DNA of 64,000 nt from Pyricularia pennisetigena (lineage: Eukaryota > Ascomycota > Sordariomycetes > Magnaporthales > Pyriculariaceae): positions 6,453,077-6,517,076 of the forward strand of contig NC_043741.1 of the NCBI RefSeq assembly GCF_004337985.1. The letters are read 5' to 3'. The notes under the pieces were generated by a model that worked only from the letters and a program-made list of their open reading frames with translations, did not search any database and was not told the origin of the DNA. The position numbers and the translations under genes are program-made. The number at the start of each line of letters is the position of its first letter. The stretch's first letter is position 1. Shown piece by piece: positions 11,140 to 20,047 of this stretch.

Positions 11140-12006
11140 ATGCCTTCACTCCTGATTCTGATCTTCACCATCGAGGTCGCTGTTGAGCTCATCAACACAA
11201 TCGGCGCAGCGACCATCAACAACCTGGTAAGCCGGCTCGAAAAAAGCTACCGACCGATAGTCCCCGGCGACCACTTATGCGAGCAACCAGATTCCCAAGC
11301 TAACTCTTGCCGTCGTTGTCAAACAGCTATGGAGGATCTTCAATGCCTTGCCGACCAAACTGTCGACACAGTTTGCCGAGCAACGGAAGCTCCAGCAGGA
11401 ATACCTCAAAGTTCGCCGTGAGCTGAACGCTACTAGCAGTCAGGATGAGTTTGCCAAGTGGGCAAAGCTGCGTAGACAGCACGACAAGCTGCTGGAGCAA
11501 CTAGAGAAGCAGAGTAAGCACAGGACGCTCTCGGGTTTTGAGCATGTCGGACACTGGAAAGGATCCGTTTAGCTGACCACTGGATGCTCTTTGCCTCAAC
11601 CGCAGAATCCGCACTCGACTCGACCAAAGGCAACTTTGACAAATACATCACCGGAATCCGTTGGATAGCCACTCAGGGACTACGATACTTCCTCCCATTT
11701 TGGTATGCCAAGGTCCCCATGTTCTGGCTGCCCTACGGCTGGTTTCCGTACTACGCAGAGTGGCTCGTGTCGTTCCCGCGTGCGCCCATGGGCAGCGTAA
11801 GCATAGCCTCGTGGCAGCTCGCATGCACGGGCTTTGTGGTGCTGATCAAGGATGCCATAACGGCACTCGTGGTCTTTGTGCTGGGCATGCGGGAGAGCAA
11901 GGTCAAGCAGGCCGTTCCGGTCAAGGCGGCGGCATCTGTTGGCAAAGGTGATGAGAAAACCAAGGCTGCATCGACGGCTACGAAGGAGGGAAAAAAGGAG
12001 CTATAG
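11140..12006 (+). CDS. GET1: GET complex subunit Get1 (WRB), ER receptor for tail-anchored proteins
   Basis: Three exons, 11140-11226, 11327-11513 and 11606-12006, give 224 residues. Order of parts: first membrane helix ([20 protein letters not shown]), then a luminal-to-cytosolic segment, a charged coiled coil (residues about 40-92, with [15 protein letters not shown]), two more membrane helices (around [20 protein letters not shown] and the stretch before [10 protein letters not shown]) and a lysine-rich cytosolic tail. The coiled coil between TM1 and TM2 is the docking site for the Get3 ATPase, so this subunit, with Get2, inserts tail-anchored proteins into the ER. The splice sites are canonical (gtaagc/caaacag; gtaagc/ccgcag, with a CTGAC branch point). 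It is divergent from the PTAR1-like gene. Confidence 0.93.
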
Positions 12007-13055
12007 TTACTTTGAAGCCAGTCTTCCTCTCTAATTTTTTACTAGACGTTATGGACTTCTAAAACCATCTCCTGGCGCTCATCATGTTTTTGTCTCTCAT
12101 CAATTTGACGCAAAGAATATCATTGTCCCCGAAGGAACTCATGCCCTGCAACACTACGTGAGATGACTCTTGGCAGAGTACTTTGGCTCGTTCTAGGCAG
12201 TCATATTGACTTTGAAGGACCATGGTGAATAAAGGTCATCAAAGCTTCGATAGTGCCAACCCGACCTTCCTCGTCGGGACGCCTTGCTTTGATGGAAAGC
12301 AGGTCGACAAGTCGCTGGTTCTACGTTTCAAGGTGTTTCTCTCGCTCAGGTGTTTTTCAGAACATGCATGTTCTGGTGGCTAAATCGAGCCAGTATAACC
12401 AGAGTTGTGGTTCTGGAGAGACACTCTAGAATGTTGCTTCTCTTTTTACTCGCGACTTCTGGCGAGTGTTTGTGAGAACGAAAACGGCCAGGCGATGAGG
12501 AAATTTTAGGAAAGGATTTTATCTGCTTCAAGCTGTGGGAACAAACGCGACGACCCCACTTTGCCTTCCCATGTCCGCTTCCGGCCGGCAGGCAGACCGA
12601 TAAGACACCTGGCTGAAAGATAAAGACCAACCCCTGTCGGGCAACGTCGCGACTTCCAGCTAACCTTTACTTGTTCATCCCTTGTAGGTGCGAGGTATGT
12701 CAGTAACTTGGGAAGTTGGGTGCCTCTGGAACGTCACCTTCTCTTCAACCCGCAAACCATCAATCCAAACAGCGCCAGATTCTAGAGTGCCGCGCAAAAA
12801 GGGCCACGGGCTACTCTCGTCTGTAGAGTCAGAGTCTTAACAGCCTGGAACACAGGATACAACATTTACTTTGTATTCTAAAAAGGGAGTCTCCTGTCCT
12901 AAACTACCGCCATCATGTTGTCAATAAATTGGGGGACGTAAGTATTGTGACGGACTTTTGGACTCACAACAATTAGAACGTGACGTTTTAAAACTAAGGC
13001 ATACGATAGTATCAAGTCCCTTCTACTTTTCTTTGGACCTTTCTTATTGCCAAAG
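12007..13055. other. Intergenic region without a supported gene
   Basis: This is the 3' flank of GET1 and the upstream region of the next gene on the same strand. The only open frame over 90 codons (minus strand) has no family feature. Confidence 0.5.
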
Positions 13056-14060
13056 ATGATCGGCTACTATCGCAGCCTCCGCGCCTCATCCGCCCAGTCA
13101 AATCAACCTATCCGCCCTCCCTCGCCAGGTGCGCAGCGGGTCATAATCCTCCTGTGCGCCATAGCGATCGCCTTCATAGCCAAGACATTGCCGACGCTCT
13201 CTCCCGAGAACATCTTTGTCCTCACCGACTCCCGCATCCAGATACCCACCGACGTCCTCTTCAACCGCCTGGCGCACATGCGCCCCAATGGCAGCCTCAC
13301 GGCGACTGACGAGGCCCTGCGCGCCCGCTTCGTCAACCTCGAGAGCCGCCTGCTGTACCTCAAGTTCGGCCCGGACGCGCTGGCCGACTGCCCCTTTTGC
13401 GTGTCGGAGGAGCCAAACACATACCTGTACTACGCGCTGCCGGACCTGCTCGCCCCGCACCTCCTCAACCTGGCCCTTCTCGCCATTGCGACGTCGGGCC
13501 TGGTCTCGGGCGGCGAGGGTCGCAGGTGGCGCAGCGTCGCCGTCATGTCCGCGGTTGCCATCGCCGCCGTGGATTTGTACATGGTCAACGCCTACGACCA
13601 CCAGTCCAACGCGCGCGCCCTCCGCCCCGGGGACCTCGACATGTTCTTCTGGGCCGCGCGGCGCTGGCGCCATGCCGCCTTTGCGGCCCTGGACGTTGTC
13701 ATCGCGGGGCTGATTTGGCTTTCTTCAACCAGGCGTCTGTTCACGGAGCCGCCCAGCCCACTGGAGCGCGTCGAGGCCGTCACGCGCGCGCTCGCCAGCG
13801 CCAAGAGCCGGCTGAGTGCCGTGTCCATCGTCAAGAACACGGCGAGTCGGGATTCGGCGCTGAGGGCGAGGTCTCACGCCTATTGGGCGCACGAGGTGGG
13901 CGTTATGAATGATGTCATGGAGGACAGGGAGGTCGTGGATGGGGTCAAGGATGCGTTGGAGAACCGCATCAAGATCTCGGCCATCTCGCAGGATGCCGAG
14001 ACTTATGCACGGAATGTCATCGAGGCAGTGATTTCAGAGGATGACACTCCAAAAGAATAA
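13056..14060 (+). CDS. Conserved fungal multi-pass membrane protein of unknown function
   Basis: A single exon encodes 334 residues. The ATG at 13056 is chosen over an upstream in-frame TTG. Four hydrophobic segments are visible: residues about 28-43, 126-150, 155-175 and 203-222. Between TM1 and TM2 is a soluble segment with a CPFC motif (DCPFCVSEEPNTYLYYALP) just ahead of the second helix. The C-terminal ~110 residues are charged and probably helical. The strongly GC-rich third codon positions support real coding. I recognise it only as the kind of protein shared among filamentous ascomycetes and cannot name a function. CPFC could be a redox or metal-binding pair, which is speculation. An A64 run begins 22 nt after the stop. 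Confidence 0.7.
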   Translation: MIGYYRSLRASSAQSNQPIRPPSPGAQRVIILLCAIAIAFIAKTLPTLSPENIFVLTDSRIQIPTDVLFNRLAHMRPNGSLTATDEALRARFVNLESRLLYLKFGPDALADCPFCVSEEPNTYLYYALPDLLAPHLLNLALLAIATSGLVSGGEGRRWRSVAVMSAVAIAAVDLYMVNAYDHQSNARALRPGDLDMFFWAARRWRHAAFAALDVVIAGLIWLSSTRRLFTEPPSPLERVEAVTRALASAKSRLSAVSIVKNTASRDSALRARSHAYWAHEVGVMNDVMEDREVVDGVKDALENRIKISAISQDAETYARNVIEAVISEDDTPKE

Positions 14061-14078
14061 GTTAGATTGCTATAAGAT

Positions 14079-14148
<70 letters not shown>

Positions 14149-14506
14149 GTCGAAATGAAATGCTGAGAATTGACAGTTCACTGGCCTTCTTCTCTGTACT
14201 GTGACACGAGTTCATGGCCTGCTCCCGTGCTGTGGAAAATCTCTAGGTGGACGTGCATGATGCCTAGATCAGATGAAAGAAAGCCTGGTCGGCAATATAA
14301 CTCCAGAGAAAAAGGCCAGGCATTATATGAAATACTGCTCTGGCGTTTCCGCTAAAGAATGAATAAAAACATATGCCAATAAAAGGGGCTCAAGATCTAG
14401 GACCATTCATCAAGATGACCAATATGCCACGGCCTTCCTCTGCTTTCTCCTCTACCATACATAAGCCTTCTGGTACTCTTCCCCCTGTTCCCCGACTCTG
14501 ACTCGC
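14061..14506. other. Convergent 3' flanks
   Basis: This holds the 3' ends of the membrane-protein gene (+) and RUD3 (-). Apart from the A64 run nothing is seen. Confidence 0.5.
14082..14145 (+). repeat. A64 homopolymer
   Basis: 64 uninterrupted adenines start 22 bp after the stop codon of the preceding gene, by far the longest homopolymer of the window. Other long runs (19-26 nt) are at 1167, 14942, 39283, 60177 and 61663. Confidence 0.95.
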
Positions 14507-16496
14507 TCAAGCCCCTCTAGTATCTGGCCTAGTCGTCCCCGTCGCGTTGCTAGACATGCTCCCTTTTCTCGACCCGAGGCCCATGCCGGCCACGCCGGTG
14601 CCGGCCTCGTCGACGCTCCTCTCAAGGAAGCCTGCCCAGAGCTCCGCGAGCGACTCCTTATTGGTGGGCGTCGTCGACGACTCGCTGAAGAACTCGGTGT
14701 TGAGCGACGGCGTGCTCGGGGTGCGGTGGAAGGGCGCCGACGGTAGCCGTAGGCTACTGCTGGACGTGCCCGGCCTCGCGAGCCCGGCCTGCTCTTTTTG
14801 CTCCTCGCTCCAGCTGAGGATGCCGGATATGACCTGTAATACCTGAAATTTTTTGGGATCGGAGCGGTCGAGTGCTAGGAACTGTAGGAAAAGGTTGGTG
14901 ACGACTTGTCTGGACGAGTTTGATGAGGTATCGTTAGTGAGAAAAAAAAAAAAAAAAAAAAAAGCGGCGGAGGAGCACTTCGTGTGATAGACACGATCAA
15001 CATACCTGTCGACGTTTTCTTCCGGCTTGTTCTTTTTAATGTATTTGAGGGCCTTGGTCAGGTGATCGTTGAGCACGATAGCCTCATGCCTCAGCTTGCC
15101 AATCAGCAAGTTCTTCTCCTTGACCTCCTTCTCGAACGGAGCCATGCGCTCCAGCTCCTTGGACAACTGCTCGCGGGCGGCCACGGCCTCTTCAGCCAGT
15201 CGGGCCGCCTCTTTGGCTTTCCTATTGGCGGCCTCGAGCTGCTCCTCGGAGCTTTCTACGACCTCGCGCAGCTCGCGTTTCCTGGCCTCCTGGATCTCCC
15301 GCAGCGCCCTCTGCAGCGCATCGACGGCCTGCGCCTGCGCGTCCCGCTCCGAGGCGGCGCGCTCGTGCGCCTCGCGCAGCTGGCCAGCCTCGGCCTCGAG
15401 CTCGGCCACCTTGTCGGCCAAGCTGTCCCTGACCGACTTTTGCTCCATGGCGATGACCTCCCACTCGCCCATGGCGCTGCTCGTCCGGTCCAGCTCGACC
15501 TTGTAGCTGTGCAGCTGCCGCGCCATGTCCTCCTTCTCCTTGAGCCAGTTCTGCTGCGACAGGTTGCCGCGGCTGCGCAGCGACGACAGCTCGCGGTTGG
15601 ACTCGTGCAGCTCCTCGCGCAACCTCTCGGCCTCGGCCTCGGCCTCCTCCGCCCGCTTGACAAGCCCCTCGCTCTGGCCCTCGAGCTCCTCCACGCGGTC
15701 CTTGGCCTCGGCCAGCTCCTCCCTGTCCCGCTTAAGCCTGTCCCCGAGGGTCTCCTTGATCTTCTCGACCCTTCCGAGGAGGGTTTGGTATTGGTCCTCG
15801 GCGCGGTCGCGGGCCGCCTCGGACTCTTCGAGCTCGGTGCGCAGTTGGGACGTATCGGTCGCATGAGATTCGCGGAGAGACTCGAGCTGGCGGCGGAGCT
15901 GCTCAACCTCGGTCCGGAGGGCGTCTCGCTCCTCCGTCATGGCCGCCAGCTTCGCGCTCGTGTCTCCTGTGTTGCCTTCCTGCGATTGAGACTGTCGACT
16001 GGTGTCTGATGGTGGTGTGGCTTCTTCTGTTGGTGATTGGGGCGGCTGTGGCTGGGGTGACTTGCCGTTGGCACCGGCATGGCCATTGGCAGCGTCTCCA
16101 TTTTCTGGCGCCTCATCTTCTGGTTCTGGCGGGGGTGCAGTCTGCATAGCAAGAGGTAATCGGAAAGCTCAAAGTCAGCATGCTGCGCGAAGGAAAGAGT
16201 TGGAAGAGGGTGGTTGATGAGAGCTGGCGCTTACCTCTCCATCCGACGCTTCCTCCTCCTGCTGAGCGTTTTCTGCTGGCTTTGCCTTGCCGGCGGTCTT
16301 CTTCTTTTTGTTGTTCTTCTTTTTTGATGCTGTAGGAAGCAAAACAAAAAGAGCCGACGTATAACGGTCAGGGTCAGCAGCAAGCCACGAGTGGCGGGAG
16401 GGGATAAATACGAATTGGGGGCGTGGATGAGGGCGTCTGGCCTAGGCTGGGCGAGGACGGACCTTGAGACTCGGTAGTCGGTGCGGTGGAAGCCAT
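14507..16496 (-). CDS. RUD3: Golgi coiled-coil protein with GRAB domain (Rud3/GMAP-210-like)
   Basis: Four exons, 16496-16463, 16329-16235, 16141-15006 and 14909-14507, give 555 residues. The N terminus has a Lys-rich patch (SKKKNNKKKKTAGK) and a Pro/Gln/Ser-rich acidic linker. A long coiled coil of Glu/Arg/Ala heptads covers residues about 115-390. It is followed by the GRAB (GRIP-related Arf-binding) domain, split by the last intron: LRHEAIVLNDHLTKALKYIK, then VTNLFLQFLALDRSDPKKFQ. Rud3 is held on the cis-Golgi by Arf1 and tethers vesicles for retention of glycosyltransferases. A Ser/Thr-rich tail of ~90 residues ends the protein. The first donor is GTCCGT, weaker than the rest but frame-correct; the exon 2 Lys run connects naturally. 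The third intron contains a 22-nt A/T run (14942-14963). Confidence 0.88.
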
Positions 16497-17989
16497 GATG
16501 GCTCAATGAATGGACAGTCGAGGCGTGCAGTTAACCCGAGGGGCAACTAAATGTAACGGCTTTCGGGAGGAGGGTTTACGCCGGAGCTCGGGGCCGCATG
16601 TAGGGCGGCGGGCGGTTTGGTTTACGATCGTATGGTTTGGGGTCTCCCAACTCAATTGATTCTCTCTCTCTCTTTCTCTGTCTTTGCTTTGCTCTTCTTT
16701 TTCTTCTTCTTCTTCTTTTCCTGCCTCAATGTTTGAGATGTATTTCTTCCTGTCGCAGGCGGCGGGCACTTCTTGGGCTTGATCCAAGTAGCTATTACAG
16801 GGTAAAAGTCGGAGGTTGAAACCGCCACGACGAGGGTTCCCACTGGCACGTACGTCTTCCCGCACCGTGTCTCTCCAGGTTTATTCTGGACACATTTAAG
16901 GTGTAGCGGGGAATCTTTTTTGGAGAGTCCCGGCCAAAAATAGACTAGGTCTATATCGGAACAGAATGTTACGTCCCTGTTTGCAAGGGGAGAGTATTCA
17001 GTTCTGGTGCTAGCAACGGTACACTGAACCATGTCTTGGCGGTGTTGACACGGGTACTTCAATTGAGAACACGAGTTTGCGTGATTGCGACGTTTGGATC
17101 ATTTCAAGAACCTTGGTTGTTTACTGTAAGTAAATGTATGTACTGCAGGTACCTCCTCCCTGGGTACCTTTTACCTACTCAACCTTGCCAGCCATGATTT
17201 GTACATCGCATCTCTACAACTTATCGTTCATCCCAAAAAACAAAAGCCAATGATTTTTTTTTTTTTTTATTTTTTATTTTCCCTCTCTCTCTCTCTCTTT
17301 CGAATGGAGTATCTCAAATCCATGCATGCATTTCACTCCACAAAGCGATGACCCAAAACCATCGTGATCTTGGGATCCACACGTGAAAGGTCTCGTGATG
17401 AGCTCAACCAACCCCATCCGCATCCACCCCACTGCTGGGGTAAATATTTCACCCATTGAGCTAGCCTGTATTTTCTCCTAAGGATTTCCTTCTTCTTTCA
17501 CATACATATTTGCCCTTCAGGTCGGGACAACATACCGTCGCGAATAAGGCCTCGATGATCAAATCGGAAGCAGTGGCCATTTTCAAACAAGGCCTGAAGT
17601 AGACCAATTCTATTCGCACTTTATAATCCTGGCGCCTTGCCCCGAGTCTCCTCCCCATTTTCCTTTTTTTGGGAAGGAAGCTCACTGGTGGTGTCGGGTT
17701 CGCTATGTGCAAACAAATTTCTCTTGATTCTCGACGGCTTGACGCGTGTGTAGACTTCATAGCTTGCGCGTCTTCAACACCAGAGCCCTTGCCCCTCTGC
17801 GGTTCCGCACCGTTGGTTCCATGGCATATCCCCTGAATCACCCGGATAGTACGCGCGTTGATGGAGGCTCAGCAACCGTATGGAACATTTACTATTGGTT
17901 ATTGTACACAAGCTGCACTAGTACTCTTGATTGCTGATTGACTACATAACTTAGCTGCACTTGTACTGTGCGAGATTTTCTTTGTCCAA
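16497..17989. other. Intergenic region without a supported gene
   Basis: A CT-rich stretch lies at about 16660-16720. The open frames (up to 136 codons, minus) contain poly-Lys/Glu runs caused by simple repeats and have no domain. Confidence 0.5.
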
Positions 17990-18382
17990 TTACACAAGCG
18001 ACCTGTGAACTTCCGACTGTTGTCGGACGTCGATCCCCAGCTTTTTCAGGTGTACCTCTCTTGATGTCAGATCGTTCGGAATCGCGACTAATTTAGTCCC
18101 AGAAGGTAGCTGGTCGTGTTCATCAACTGAGCAGCCGCCTTTCGCTAATTTGAAATCGTATCTCTTTTTATCGATATTGATGAAGCCTGTGTCATCTTGG
18201 AAAGCCCAACTCGAACCAAGGTAGTTTTTGTTGTCTGTGCTCCAAGCCTCAACGATACAAGATGACGAAAAGATCGGCATTTTCGGCAACGAAAACGACG
18301 GCATTTTCGGTAACGATAACACCGGCAAAGCCGTAGCCGTGGTCATAACTGTCGAAATGGCGAAAAGAGATACGAAGTGCAT
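17990..18382 (-). CDS. Small secreted protein, two-cysteine effector candidate
   Basis: A single exon encodes 130 residues. A signal peptide (MHFVSLFAISTVMTTATA, cleavage near 18-20) is followed by a short tandem repeat, SLPKMP at residues 23-28 and 31-36, and then by a compact ~85-residue domain with only two cysteines, C42 and C84. The spacing of 41 residues and the alternating hydrophobic pattern (CIVEAW, then TGFINID, then YDFKL, then C) would suit a small beta-sandwich such as the MAX fold of plant-pathogen effectors. This is inference from pattern only. The codons are less GC-biased than in neighbouring genes. The 5' UTR is a pyrimidine tract. The first 14 codons and the upstream DNA lie inside a tandem duplication. 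No housekeeping family matches. Confidence 0.6.
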   Translation of the reverse strand: MHFVSLFAISTVMTTATALPVLSLPKMPSFSLPKMPIFSSSCIVEAWSTDNKNYLGSSWAFQDDTGFINIDKKRYDFKLAKGGCSVDEHDQLPSGTKLVAIPNDLTSREVHLKKLGIDVRQQSEVHRSLV

Positions 18383-18777
18383 TGTGATGATGAGAAAGAA
18401 AAAAAAAGAAAAAAAAAAAAAAAAGAGTAAAGTACTTAAAACGAGTGTGGTCGGGAGGTTATACTGAGTGAGTACCTGATAGTTGGATGAGAACCTCGCC
18501 TACGGGTGAGCGAGGTTGGGAATTAACATATATAATGAGGGAAAACCCACAATATACATATTAAATTCGACTATATTATAATTAGGTTTATAGGTATAAC
18601 CATTTTTTTAAATATATACATAAATATATTTATATTTAAACCAGCTGTTATTTCCATATAAATTATAAATAAATACGAACATCGTTAAAATGGTGTGCCG
18701 GGTTGTAAGTAGGCATTACTGTTAACGCAATCAATGCAAGACCAAGCACAGACCGACCGGTCATCTCCGATTACCAA
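18341..18777. repeat. Tandem direct repeat, copy 1 (~437 bp)
   Basis: It begins GGTCATAACTGTCGAAATGG and ends CATCTCCGATTACCAA; copy 2 follows immediately at a 438-bp offset. The centre (about 18520-18680) is strongly AT-rich. Copy 1 covers codons 1-14 of the small secreted protein gene (minus strand) and its presumed promoter. A stem-loop (AACCTCGC...GCGAGGTT, 18492-18517) is present. Confidence 0.92.
18492..18517. other. Inverted repeat (stem-loop) in repeat copy 1
   Basis: AACCTCGC and GCGAGGTT form a perfect 8-bp stem around a 10-nt loop. The same stem is kept in copy 2 (about 18930-18955), where the loop has one G-to-A change. Confidence 0.6.
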
Positions 18778-18820
18778 CGGTCATAACTGTGGAAATGGCG
18801 AAAAGAGATACCAAGTGCAT
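18761..18820 (-). pseudogene. Duplicated 5' fragment of the secreted-protein gene (19 codons)
   Basis: Copy 2 of the repeat preserves the start ATG and 14 codons reading MHLVSLFAISTVMT, one residue different (F3L) from the intact gene. Then the repeat junction is crossed and a stop follows five codons later. It is a truncated copy of the leader, not a functional gene. Confidence 0.7.
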
Positions 18821-19205
18821 TGTGATGATAAGAATGAAAAAAAGAATGAAAAAAAGAGTAAAGTACTTAAAACGAGTGTGGTCGGGAGGTTATACTGAAT
18901 GAATACCTGATAATTGGATGAGAACCTCGCCTACGGGTAAGCGAGGTTGGGAATTAATATATATAATGAAGGAAAACCCATAGTATACATATTAAATTCG
19001 ATTATATTATAATTAGGTTTATGGGTATAAACATTTTTTTAAAATATATATGTATGTTTGTATTTAACCCAGCTGTTATTTCCATATAAATCATAAATAA
19101 ATACGAATATCGTTAAAATGGTGTGCCGGGTTGAAAGTAGGCATTACTGTTAACGCAACCAATGCAAGACCAAGCACAGACCGACCGGTCATCTCCGACT
19201 ACCAA
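18779..19205. repeat. Tandem direct repeat, copy 2 (~427 bp)
   Basis: It starts GGTCATAACTGTGGAAATGG and ends CATCTCCGACTACCAA. Compared with copy 1 most differences are transitions (for example GAGTGAGTACC against GAATGAATACC, AACATATA against AATATATA), several of them CpA to TpA, plus length changes in A runs. It retains the stem-loop and a 19-codon remnant of the secreted-protein start (18820-18761). Confidence 0.92.
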
Positions 19206-20047
19206 AGGGAAGAACGGAGGGGGGGGGGGGGCGGGGGNACACGCGTTGCTGGTTCATACCTGGCAACCACTCACAGATGCCACTTTTGTTTTGTCTACCC
19301 GCGATTAGCACCTGGGGAAAATAGCTCTCTTTCCCAATCGCAATCCTCGGGTCTGGAGCCAAATGCAGACTCCGATTACGAGCCTTCTTTGTTCATTAAC
19401 ACAGTGACAAAAATTTTCGTCGGCTTTCTACCTTGTCATGCATTCAGAAACTCAGCGGTACCTAGGGTAACCTTTGTTGCCCGACAGAGTGTGTGCCGTG
19501 TTCCATCGCACCGGGCATCAAAACAAGCCTTTATTGGATCTAAGAGGAAGACCAATGGCACCTGCTACCTGCTACCTGCATTAAATGTGGTTTCTGACAC
19601 CCAGCCGCGTTAGGAATGTTCCAAACTCGAGGGAATAATTTCTTTCCTCACTTGATCCAAGTTTCCAGCTGACCATATCATACCGACCACCACCACCACC
19701 TCCTCCTCCTCCACCACTAGCATTCATTCAGCTCTCAATCGGCTGCATTTTGTGCCTTGCATTTTGTGCCTGGCAAATTGCTCGCTGGCAATGCGCGCCC
19801 AAGTCAAGGAATGCCAGACCATCGTTCAATCTCGATCAGGCGAATGTCACCACCATTCCTGCGCCAGATCCAGTGGGATAAATAGATATTATTTATTTAT
19901 TTATTTTTATTTTTATTTTTCTCGAGTACTGGCTTGATCCACTATTACCACAAGGATCCTGTGGACAGCAGCGGCATTTAGGCGGCTTCTGATCAATACA
20001 GTAATTACCGTCCACCAAACCCGTGCAGTCAAATAAGTTTGGAAGCC
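19206..20047. other. Intergenic region with low-complexity tracts
   Basis: It contains a G-run with one N (about 19217-19238, assembly uncertain), an ACC/TCC trinucleotide tract at 19688-19716 and an (ATTT)n tract at about 19887-19920. The open frame at 19131-19613 spans repeat DNA and the N and is not supported. Confidence 0.55.

Noticed and set aside
13098..13673. 191-codon minus-strand frame opposite the membrane-protein gene
   Set aside because: An antisense shadow caused by high GC3 of the coding strand.
14984..16009. 341-codon plus-strand frame opposite RUD3
   Set aside because: It is the Leu-rich antisense shadow of the Glu/Arg-rich coiled coil of RUD3.
19131..19613. 160-codon plus-strand frame
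   Set aside because: It runs through repeat copy 2, a G homopolymer and an N, and has no protein-like features.
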